Positions 1-8,780 of a DNA stretch of 64,000 nt are shown here, in pieces; position 1 is the first letter of the stretch; every line of letters begins with the position of its first letter. Origin of the DNA: Callipepla californica brunnescens. Taxonomy: Eukaryota > Chordata > Aves > Galliformes > Odontophoridae. The notes beneath the pieces are model-generated. The model was given only the letters and a program-made list of their open reading frames with translations, made no database searches and had not been told where the DNA came from. A program made the translations under genes and the position numbers. The stretch covers positions 981,723 through 1,045,722 of the forward strand of contig JALIRH010000115.1 of the NCBI GenBank assembly GCA_023055505.1. Reading direction: 5' to 3'.

Positions 1-1716
1 GCACGACCTGCCCTTTGTGAACCCGTGCTGGCTGGGTCTGATCCCCTGATTGCCATGCACGTGCCGTGTGATCTCCCTCAAGATCAATTGCTCCATAACT
101 TTCCCTGATACCGAGGTCAGGCTGACAGGCCTGTAGTTCCCCGGATCTTCCTTACGGCCTTTCTTGTAGATGGGAGTCACATCGGCAAGCCTCCAATCTT
201 GCGGGACCTCTCCAGATGACCAGGAATGCTGATAGATGGCAGAAAGCGGCTTGGCAATCACCTCTGCCAGCTCCCTCAGCACCCTTGGGTGGATCCCATC
301 TGGCCCCATGGACTTGTGGCAGTTCAGATGGAGGAGCAGGTCTCTGACTGTCTCTGCTGGGATCACAGGGGGTGTATGATGCGCTTCGTCCCAGACTTCC
401 AGGTCAGGGCGAGAAGTATCCTGAGGATAACTGGTCTGTCTATTAAAGACAGACGTGAAGAAGGCATTGAGAACCTCAGCCTTTTCCTTATCCTCTGTGG
501 TTACATTCCCTGCCGCATCAAGTAAAGGAGGGAAATTCTCCTTAGTTCTTCTTTTACTGTTAATATATTTATAAAAGGATTTTTTGTTCTCCTTTACTGC
601 AGTAGCCAGTCTAAGTTCAAGCTGGGCTTTTGCATTTCTAACTTCCTGCCTGCAAATCTTGGCAAGTTCCCTGTAGTCTCCCCAAGTAGCCTGTCCCATC
701 TTCCAGAGGGCATAGACTCTCTTTTTCTCCCGGAGTCTCAACAAAAGATCCCGGTTCATCCACACTGGCCTTTTTCCCCTCCGGCTTGACTTACGGTACT
801 CAGGGACAGCCTGCACCTGTGCCTTTAAGATTTCCGTCTTGAGGAGGACCCAGGCTTCCTGGACCCCTTTACCCCTCAGGAGCGAGTCCCAAGGGACCCT
901 TGCAACAAGCGTCCTGAACAGGTCAAAGTCTGCCCTCCGCAAGTCCAAGGTAGCAGTTTTGCTAGTCACCCTCTTGATGTCACCAAGAATAGCAAACTCT
1001 ACCATTTCATGGTCACTCTGGCCAAGACGATCCCCAACCTTCACATCTCCTACTAGTCCTTCACTGTTAGTGAAGAGCAGGTCTAGCAGGGCACCTCCCC
1101 TGCTAGGTTCTTGCACCAGCTGTGTCAGGAAGCAATCTTCCACACACTCCAGAAATCTCATGGACTGCTTCCTCTGCGCGGTATTATATTTCCAGCATCT
1201 ATCAGGGAAGTTGAAGTCCCCCATGAGAACTAGTGCTGGCCATCGTGCAACATCTACTAGTTGCTTGTAGAACACCTCATCTATCTCTTCATCTTGGCTA
1301 GGCGGTCTATAACAGAGCCCCACCACAATGTCACTCCTACAGACCATCCCCCTGATCCTTACCTACAGACACTCCACTTGGTCGTTTCCAACCTCAAACT
1401 CTTCAACATCAAGACACTCTTTGATATAGAGAGCTATGCCACCACCCTTTTTTCCCCGCCTGTCCCTTCTGAAGACCTTCTTGTAGCCATCCATCCCAGT
1501 CCTCCAGTCATGGGAGGGGTCCCACCATGTTTCTGTAATAGCAACAAGGTCACAGTTAGCCTGCCTTACAATGGTTTCAAGCTCTTCTTGTTTATTGCCC
1601 CTGCTGCGTGCGTTGGTGTATATGCACTTCAGCTGAGACATTTGCCTCACCCTTTGTTCCAGCACAGCCCCCCTGGGCTCTTCACTGGGGAGCCCTGTTA
1701 TATCCCCTAGCCCCAT
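1..1716 (-). pseudogene. CR1 ORF2, partial and interrupted (TAG at Trp118)
   Basis: The reading frame starts at ATG 1716 and runs to the window edge at about codon 572. The endonuclease start is intact (Asn35, Glu62), but codon 118 is TAG (1363-1365) where intact copies have TGG. A restart at the next Met (codon 124) would lack the N-terminal endonuclease residues. It carries Cys55 with the stop, whereas other single-stop copies (2, 3, 6) carry Tyr55, so it is a distinct haplotype. It is not the 18.6-kb counterpart of copy 4, which has no stop and has Val3. Confidence 0.93.
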
Positions 1717-1721
1717 CACAG

Positions 1722-1850
1722 CTAGTTTAAAGCTCTCTCAATTAGTCCAGCTAGCTCCTGGGCTAGAATTCGTTTCCCCCTTTGGGACAGGTGTAATCCA
1801 TCAGCGGATAACAGGCCAGGAACTGAGTAAACTGCCCCGTGGTCAAAAAA
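1722..1850 (-). pseudogene. CR1 ORF1 C-terminal remnant (esterase tail)
   Basis: Forty-two codons followed by TAG (1722-1724) are open up to the element's 5' breakpoint. The peptide includes the motif DGLHLS and then [21 protein letters not shown]1-family ORF1 proteins are known to carry an SGNH-type esterase domain whose C-terminal Asp-x-x-His supplies catalytic residues, and DGLH fits that pattern. The rest of ORF1 and the 5' UTR are absent, so this is a fossil fragment. Its stop lies 5 nt before the ORF2 ATG (TAG-CTGTG-ATG), a spacing compatible with termination-reinitiation. Assignment to the esterase rests on recalled family knowledge. Confidence 0.75.
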
Positions 1851-2408
1851 CCCAGCCTAGAACATGCTGTGTAGCATTCTAACATGATCTAGCAGCAGCT
1901 GCTGGCTTTTGTCTTCCGCTCTGCACACTCCACTTCCAGTACCTGAAAGGTACTGGAGTGAAAACAAAAGTGGATGCCCCTGATCCCCTCATGGAGCATC
2001 ACTGTGTCTTCTCTGTTTTAACTTAAATTACATGGACTTTTCTGTACCAACTGCTGATTTGATTCCATACTGCTGCAGTCACCATCCTTCTCAGTGGGAT
2101 CATTAGGACATTACTATTTCCTGCTTCACTGAGATCTTCCATCTTCCTGCTACTTTCCCCCTCCTATTGGCAGCTTTCTTCAGCTTGCATGAATCTATTA
2201 CTTCTCGAAGCTGTGGTAAATAAATACCACGTTTTATCACCGCTTTGATACATCCTCCCCACAACCTAAAAACAGAAGGTGTTAGTTTTTTTCAGAACAC
2301 AAACAAAGCAAGGGAGCAACAACAACAGAAGAGGGCTACTTGTTGTCTCCAACATTCAACATGAGCAATTACAAGCGTATCTTGAATTTAAAAGCAAACA
2401 AGTCTTCA
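1851..2408. repeat. Spacer segment A
   Basis: This 558-bp segment begins CCCAGCCTAGAACATG and ends AAGTCTTCA. It is repeated as segment B from 3068 with only a few substitutions plus a 15-bp deletion in A that removes most of the right arm of the palindrome seen in B. A contains a 12-bp palindrome, CAGCAGCTGCTG. Diagnostic bases for A are TTCCGCTCT (B: TTCTGCTCT) and ACAAGCG. I do not recognise its origin. Confidence 0.9.
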
Positions 2409-2983
2409 TAAAGACATTTCAGCACATTCAAAATAACACGCAACCTGCCTGACCTGCGACAAAAAACGGCTGCACATATTTCAACAGGAAGGTCAGCCTA
2501 ACCGTTAGCCAACTCAATCAGAACATGCCATTTCCATCCCATTCCAAGTAGACTTGAACAGAAGTCATGATGACTTATTTATTGGAGCTAAGACCACGGT
2601 GAAAACCCCACAGGGCTACCCATCACAGGACTGTGTGATGGTTCAACACTCAAACGGATAGAAACTGGCTTGAAATAAAAAAATCACTCACAGTGCACTA
2701 TGATCTTTGCTTAACGAGTTATTAAAACAACTCTGCAGGTGCACAGCTTCCAGGAGACTGAGCAAAAGCATCATACTCGATGTCAACAGTATTCATACTG
2801 CAGTATTAGAGACAGAAAAGGAGAAAGGAACAGAATCCTTACAGACTCAACCTAAAGCGCAAGCAGAGTTTTCTTCCTAGTTACACAAATTTCAATAAAG
2901 TACAAAAACTTGTCTTAGAAATGCTGCTGTCTGTGCGCACTTCCTCATGTCCGTCATCTCACAAGCGCGTGTACAGTCCAACA
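2409..2983. repeat. Spacer segment U (present once per long unit)
   Basis: This 575-bp AT-rich block lies between A and C1 and has no counterpart between B and C2. Removing exactly these bases joins A to C1 as B is joined to C2, with a 2-bp CA microhomology at the ends. It contains AATAAA hexamers (for example 2894-2899) but no ORF of note. Either U was deleted from the second half or inserted into the first; the sequence alone does not decide. Confidence 0.85.
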
Positions 2984-3067
2984 GCAAAACTAATGAGCAA
3001 AGAGAGATACAGTGAAGAGCGAGGCTGCACAATCAGTTGCAGAAAAACTGCACTGCAATCAGATGCA
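2984..3067. repeat. Spacer segment C1, ending at the empty CR1 site
   Basis: This segment begins GCAAAACTAATGAGC and ends CAATCAGATGCA. It is homologous to C2 (3641-3719), with a few substitutions. It runs directly into segment B at 3067/3068 with no CR1 between them. Equivalent C1/B junctions fall at 8027/8028, 16715/16716, 21667/21668, 26627/26628, 35315/35316, 40267/40268, 45219/45220, 50171/50172, 55123/55124 and 60075/60076. Confidence 0.9.
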
Positions 3068-3640
3068 CCCAGCCTAGAACATGCTGTGTAGCATTCTAAC
3101 ATGATCTAGCAGCAGCTTCTGGCTTTTGTCTTCTGCTCTGCACACTCCACTTCCAGTACCTGAAAGGTACTGGAAGTGGAGTGTACAGAGTGAAAACCAA
3201 AGTGGATGCCCCTGATCCCCTCATGGAGCATCACTGTGTCTTCTCTGTTTTAACTTAAATTACATGGACTTTTCTGTACCAACTGCTGATTTGATTCCAT
3301 ACTGCTGCAGTCACCATCCTTCTCAGTGGGATCATTAGGACATTACTATTTCCTGCTTCACTGAGATCTTCCATCTTCCTGCTACTTTCCCCCTCCTATT
3401 GGCAGCTTTCTTCAGCTTGCATGAATCTATTACTTCTCGAAGCTGTGGTAAATAAATACCACGTTTTATCACCGCTTTGATACATCCTCCCCACAACCTA
3501 AAAACAGAAGGTGTTAGTTTTTTTCAGAACACAAACAAAGCAAGGGAGCAACAACAACAGAAGAGGGCTACTTGTTGTCTCCAACATTCAACATGAGCAA
3601 TTACAAGCGTATCTTGAATTTAAAAGCAAACAAGTCTTCA
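3068..3640. repeat. Spacer segment B (second copy of A)
   Basis: This 573-bp segment is nearly identical to A but keeps the 15 bp that complete a long hairpin (3136-3190). It ends in CAAGTCTTCA and is followed directly by GCAAAACTGACGAGC of C2. Confidence 0.92.
3136..3190. repeat. 25-bp-arm palindrome in segment B
   Basis: The arms 3136-3160 and 3166-3190 are inverted complements over 25 bp with a single mismatch (C3141 against T3185), separated by the 5-nt loop TGAAA. The inner 18 bp pair perfectly. In segment A the right arm is truncated by 15 bp, leaving only an 8-bp stem (CCAGTACC/GGTACTGG). Confidence 0.93.
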
Positions 3641-3719
3641 GCAAAACTGACGAGCAAAGAGAGATACAGTGAAGAGCAAGGCTGCACAATCAGTTGTAGA
3701 AAAACTGCACTGCAATCAG
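3641..3719. repeat. Spacer segment C2, ending at the filled CR1 site
   Basis: This homologue of C1 ends CTGCAATCAG, after which the CR1 3' repeats begin with ATTCATAG. Compared with C1, the bases ATGCA before the next A-type segment are replaced by CR1, which indicates insertion with a small target deletion and no visible target-site duplication. Confidence 0.9.
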
Positions 3720-3743
3720 ATTCATAGATTCATAGATTCATAG
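3720..3743 (-). repeat. CR1 3'-terminal 8-bp repeats (ATTCATAG x3)
   Basis: Three perfect ATTCATAG units form the CR1 3' terminus, the hallmark of the family (element sense: CTATGAAT). Three units are also present at 8680, 12408, 22320, 27280 and 31008. Two units are present at 17368, 35968, 40920, 45872, 50824, 55776 and 60728. This 8-bp change alone accounts for the 4960 versus 4952 bp periods. Confidence 0.95.
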
Positions 3744-3751
3744 ATACATTA

Positions 3752-3787
3752 GGTTGGAAAGGACCTACAAGATCATCTAGTCCAACC
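3752..3787 (-). other. CR1 3' UTR stem-loop
   Basis: In element sense GGTTGGA (3781-3787 complement) can pair with TCCAACC (3752-3758 complement) around a 22-nt loop. Conserved 3' structure next to the 8-bp repeats is known in CR1 and is thought to be the site its reverse transcriptase recognises when priming on the RNA. The same sequence is present at the matching position of every copy with a 3' end in the window. Confidence 0.6.
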
Positions 3788-3820
3788 ATCCTCACACCAC
3801 CATCCCTACCAACCAAGCTA

Positions 3821-6676
3821 CTAAATCAAATCCCTCAGCACCTCATCTAAACGCTTCTTCAACAGCGCTAGGGACGGTGCCTCAACCACCTCCCTAGGCA
3901 GGCCATTCCAGTGCCTGACCACTCTCTCAGAGAAAAAAATTTTCCTCAAGTCTAATCTAAATCTTCCCCGGCACAACTTGTGGCCATTCCCTCTTGTCCT
4001 GTCATTAGTTACCTGGGAGAAGAGGCTGACCCCCTCCTTACCACAGCCTCCCTTCAGGAAGTGGTAGAGTGCAATGAGGTCTCCTCTAAGCCTCCTTTTC
4101 CCCAAACTAAACAATCCCAGCTCCCTCAGCCGCTCCTCGTAAGACTTGTGCTCCAGACCCCTCACCAGTTTTGTTGCCCTTCTCTGAACACGCTCCAGGG
4201 CCTCAACGTCTTTCTTGTAGTGAGGGGCCCAAAACTGAACACAGTACTCAAGGTGCGGCCGCACCAGAGCTGAGTACAGGGGGATGATCACCTCCCTGCT
4301 CCTGCTGGCCACACTATTCCTAATACAGGCCAGGATGCCATTGGCCTTCTTGGCCACCTGGGCACACTGCCGGCTCATATTGAGCCGAGCATCAACCAAC
4401 ACCCCCAGGTCCTTTTCCTCTATACACTCCTCAAGCCATTCTGCCCCAAGCCTATAGCATTGCATGGGGTGATTGTGGCCAAAGTGCAGGACCCGGCACT
4501 TGGCCTTATTGAACCTCATCCCATTGACCTCAGCCCAACTGTCTAGCCTATCCAGATCCCGCTGAAGGGCCTCCCTACCCTCAGGCAGATCGACACATCC
4601 TCCCAACTTGGTGTCATCCGCAAACTTACTGAGGGTACACTCAATCCCCTCATCCAGGTCATCAATAAAGATATTAAACAAGACGGGCCCCAATACTGAC
4701 CCTTGGGGGACACCACTCGTGACAGGACGCCAGCTGGACTTGACTCCATTAACCACTACCCGCTGGGCACGGCCCTCTAGCCAATTCTCAACCCAGAGAA
4801 GAGTGAACCTGTCCACACCATGGGCTGCCAGCTTCTGCAGGAGAATACTGTGGGAGACCGTGTCAAAGGCTTTGCTGAAGTCCAGGTAGACTACATCAAC
4901 AGCCTTTCCCTCATCTACCAGTCTGGTCACCCAGTCATAGAAGGAGATGAGGTTGGACAAGCACGACCTGCCCTTTGTGAACCCGTGCTGGCTGGGTCTG
5001 ATCCCCTGATTGCCATGCACGTGCCGTGTGATCTCCCTCAAGATCAATTGCTCCATAACTTTCCCTGATACCGAGGTCAGGCTGACAGGCCTGTAGTTCC
5101 CCGGATCTTCCTTACGGCCTTTCTTGTAGATGGGAGTCACATCGGCAAGCCTCCAATCTTGCGGGACCTCTCCAGATGACCAGGAATGCTGATAGATGGC
5201 AGAAAGCGGCTTGGCAATCACCTCTGCCAGCTCCCTCAGCACCCTTGGGTGGATCCCATCTGGCCCCATGGACTTGTGGCAGTTCAGATGGAGGAGCAGG
5301 TCTCTGACTGTCTCTGCTGGGATCACAGGGGGTGTATGATGCGCTTCGTCCCAGACTTCCAGGTCAGGGCGAGAAGTATCCTGAGGATAACTGGTCTGTC
5401 TATTAAAGACAGACGTGAAGAAGGCATTGAGAACCTCAGCCTTTTCCTTATCCTCTGTGGTTACATTCCCTGCCGCATCAAGTAAAGGAGGGAAATTCTC
5501 CTTAGTTCTTCTTTTACTGTTAATATATTTATAAAAGGATTTTTTGTTCTCCTTTACTGCAGTAGCCAGTCTAAGTTCAAGCTGGGCTTTTGCATTTCTA
5601 ACTTCCTGCCTGCAAATCTTGGCAAGTTCCCTGTAGTCTCCCCAAGTAGCCTGTCCCATCTTCCAGAGGGCATAGACTCTCTTTTTCTCCCGGAGTCTCA
5701 ACAAAAGATCCCGGTTCATCCACACTGGCCTTTTTCCCCTCCGGCTTGACTTACGGTACTCAGGGACAGCCTGCACCTGTGCCTTTAAGATTTCCGTCTT
5801 GAGGAGGACCCAGGCTTCCTGGACCCCTTTACCCCTCAGGAGCGAGTCCCAAGGGACCCTTGCAACAAGCGTCCTGAACAGGTCAAAGTCTGCCCTCCGC
5901 AAGTCCAAGGTAGCAGTTTTGCTAGTCACCCTCTTGATGTCACCAAGAATAGCAAACTCTACCATTTCATGGTCACTCTGGCCAAGACGATCCCCAACCT
6001 TCACATCTCCTACTAGTCCTTCACTGTTAGTGAAGAGCAGGTCTAGCAGGGCACCTCCCCTGCTAGGTTCTTGCACCAGCTGTGTCAGGAAGCAATCTTC
6101 CACACACTCCAGAAATCTCATGGACTGCTTCCTCTGCGCGGTATTATATTTCCAGCATCTATCAGGGAAGTTGAAGTCCCCCATGAGAACTAGTGCTGGC
6201 CATCGTGCAACATCTACTAGTTGCTTGTAGAACACCTCATCTATCTCTTCATCTTGGCTAGGCGGTCTATAACAGAGCCCCACCACAATGTCACTCCTAC
6301 AGACCATCCCCCTGATCCTTACCTACAGACACTCCACTTGGTCGTTTCCAACCTCAAACTCTTCAACATCAAGACACTCTTTGATATAGAGAGCTATGCC
6401 ACCACCCTTTTTTCCCCGCCTGTCCCTTCTGAAGACCTTCTTGTAGCCATCCATCCCAGTCCTTCAGTCATGGGAGGGGTCCCACCATGTTTCTGTAATA
6501 GCAACAAGGTCATAGTTAGCCTGCCTTACAATGGTTTCAAGCTCTTCTTGTTTATTGCCCCTGCTGCGTGCGTTGGTGTATATGCACTTCAGCTGAGACA
6601 TTTGCCTCACCCTTTGTTCCAGCACAGCCCCCCTGGGCTCTTCACTGGGGAGCCCTGTTATATCCCCTAGCCCCAT
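3821..6676 (-). pseudogene. CR1 ORF2, two nonsense codons (Trp71 TGA, Trp118 TAG)
   Basis: This is a full-length 951-codon frame interrupted twice inside the endonuclease: TGA at 6464-6466 (codon 71, TGG in other copies) and TAG at 6323-6325 (codon 118). Translation from the true ATG would stop after 70 residues. The longest uninterrupted stretch starts at Met124 (6307) and covers the C-terminal part of the endonuclease, the linker and the complete RT, but lacks Asn35 and Glu62. Reading frame and RT motifs are otherwise unchanged (Ser884, Ile913). Copy 5, 18,600 bp away, has the same two stops. Confidence 0.95.
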
Positions 6677-6681
6677 CACAG

Positions 6682-6810
6682 CTAGTTTAAAGCTCTCTCA
6701 ATTAGTCCAGCTAGCTCCTGGGCTAGAATTCGTTTCCCCCTTTGGGACAGGTGTAATCCATCAGCGGATAACAGGCCAGGAACTGAGTAAACTGCCCCGT
6801 GGTCAAAAAA
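6682..6810 (-). pseudogene. CR1 ORF1 C-terminal remnant, copy 1
   Basis: Forty-two codons plus TAG, same breakpoint as copy 0. The TAG is 5 nt before the ORF2 ATG. Confidence 0.73.
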
Positions 6811-8679
6811 CCCAGCCTAGAACATGCTGTGTAGCATTCTAACATGATCTAGCAGCAGCTGCTGGCTTTTGTCTTCCGCTCTGCACACTCCACTTCCAGT
6901 ACCTGAAAGGTACTGGAGTGAAAACAAAAGTGGATGCCCCTGATCCCCTCATGGAGCATCACTGTGTCTTCTCTGTTTTAACTTAAATTACATGGACTTT
7001 TCTGTACCAACTGCTGATTTGATTCCATACTGCTGCAGTCACCATCCTTCTCAGTGGGATCATTAGGACATTACTATTTCCTGCTTCACTGAGATCTTCC
7101 ATCTTCCTGCTACTTTCCCCCTCCTATTGGCAGCTTTCTTCAGCTTGCATGAATCTATTACTTCTCGAAGCTGTGGTAAATAAATACCACGTTTTATCAC
7201 CGCTTTGATACATCCTCCCCACAACCTAAAAACAGAAGGTGTTAGTTTTTTTCAGAACACAAACAAAGCAAGGGAGCAACAACAACAGAAGAGGGCTACT
7301 TGTTGTCTCCAACATTCAACATGAGCAATTACAAGCGTATCTTGAATTTAAAAGCAAACAAGTCTTCATAAAGACATTTCAGCACATTCAAAATAACACG
7401 CAACCTGCCTGACCTGCGACAAAAAACGGCTGCACATATTTCAACAGGAAGGTCAGCCTAACCGTTAGCCAACTCAATCAGAACATGCCATTTCCATCCC
7501 ATTCCAAGTAGACTTGAACAGAAGTCATGATGACTTATTTATTGGAGCTAAGACCACGGTGAAAACCCCACAGGGCTACCCATCACAGGACTGTGTGATG
7601 GTTCAACACTCAAACGGATAGAAACTGGCTTGAAATAAAAAAATCACTCACAGTGCACTATGATCTTTGCTTAACGAGTTATTAAAACAACTCTGCAGGT
7701 GCACAGCTTCCAGGAGACTGAGCAAAAGCATCATACTCGATGTCAACAGTATTCATACTGCAGTATTAGAGACAGAAAAGGAGAAAGGAACAGAATCCTT
7801 ACAGACTCAACCTAAAGCGCAAGCAGAGTTTTCTTCCTAGTTACACAAATTTCAATAAAGTACAAAAACTTGTCTTAGAAATGCTGCTGTCTGTGCGCAC
7901 TTCCTCATGTCCGTCATCTCACAAGCGCGTGTACAGTCCAACAGCAAAACTAATGAGCAAAGAGAGATACAGTGAAGAGCGAGGCTGCACAATCAGTTGC
8001 AGAAAAACTGCACTGCAATCAGATGCACCCAGCCTAGAACATGCTGTGTAGCATTCTAACATGATCTAGCAGCAGCTTCTGGCTTTTGTCTTCTGCTCTG
8101 CACACTCCACTTCCAGTACCTGAAAGGTACTGGAAGTGGAGTGTACAGAGTGAAAACCAAAGTGGATGCCCCTGATCCCCTCATGGAGCATCACTGTGTC
8201 TTCTCTGTTTTAACTTAAATTACATGGACTTTTCTGTACCAACTGCTGATTTGATTCCATACTGCTGCAGTCACCATCCTTCTCAGTGGGATCATTAGGA
8301 CATTACTATTTCCTGCTTCACTGAGATCTTCCATCTTCCTGCTACTTTCCCCCTCCTATTGGCAGCTTTCTTCAGCTTGCATGAATCTATTACTTCTCGA
8401 AGCTGTGGTAAATAAATACCACGTTTTATCACCGCTTTGATACATCCTCCCCACAACCTAAAAACAGAAGGTGTTAGTTTTTTTCAGAACACAAACAAAG
8501 CAAGGGAGCAACAACAACAGAAGAGGGCTACTTGTTGTCTCCAACATTCAACATGAGCAATTACAAGCGTATCTTGAATTTAAAAGCAAACAAGTCTTCA
8601 GCAAAACTGACGAGCAAAGAGAGATACAGTGAAGAGCAAGGCTGCACAATCAGTTGTAGAAAAACTGCACTGCAATCAG
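6811..8679. repeat. Spacer 1 (full type A-U-C1-B-C2)
   Basis: This 1869-bp spacer has A at 6811-7368, U at 7369-7943, C1 to 8027, B at 8028-8600 and C2 to 8679. B has the AGCAGCTTCTGG form. I see no gene in it. Confidence 0.94.
8096..8150. repeat. Segment-B palindrome, spacer 1
   Basis: 25-bp arms with one mismatch and loop TGAAA. Confidence 0.92.
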
Positions 8680-8780
8680 ATTCATAGATTCATAGATTCA
8701 TAGATACATTAGGTTGGAAAGGACCTACAAGATCATCTAGTCCAACCATCCTCACACCACCATCCCTACCAACCAAGCTA

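Larger units (their letters stand above)
1..1850 (-). mobile_element. CR1 copy 0, partial (window edge)
   Basis: This is the 5' part of a CR1 element, cut by the left window edge. It holds the ORF1 tail, the endonuclease and the linker up to about residue 572 of ORF2; the RT catalytic core and 3' end lie outside. Its 5' breakpoint against the spacer at 1850/1851 is the same as in every other copy. Confidence 0.95.
1851..3719. repeat. Spacer 0 (full type: A-U-C1-B-C2)
   Basis: This is 1869 bp of non-CR1 DNA between CR1 copies 0 and 1. It consists of two related halves, A-U-C1 (1851-3067) and B-C2 (3068-3719), which are described separately below. I find no convincing ORF, tRNA or other gene. 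It reads AAAACAAAAG near 1961-1970, a variant shared with spacers 1 and 5; the other full spacers have AAAACCAAAG there. Confidence 0.95.
3720..6810 (-). mobile_element. CR1 copy 1 (5' truncated, full 3' end)
   Basis: This 3091-bp CR1 is inserted between spacer segments C2 and A. In element orientation it holds 42 codons of the ORF1 tail, a 5-nt gap, ORF2, an approximately 77-bp 3' UTR with a conserved stem, and terminal 8-bp repeats (three copies). Full-length CR1 elements are about 4.5 kb, so roughly the first third is missing. All copies in the window share both breakpoints, so they derive from one insertion followed by DNA-level amplification, not from repeated retrotransposition. Confidence 0.97.

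Noticed and set aside
2894..2899. AATAAA in segment U as the polyadenylation signal of a host gene
   Set aside because: The region is AT-rich with several such hexamers and no adjacent ORF or splice-like structure, so chance is sufficient.
3720..3743. Short direct repeats as a CRISPR-like or regulatory array
   Set aside because: They are the known 8-bp terminal repeats of CR1, with no spacers and no cas genes.
3720..6810. Target-site duplication flanking CR1
   Set aside because: Flanks CAATCAG and CCCAGCC are not duplicated; comparison with the empty site shows a small deletion instead.
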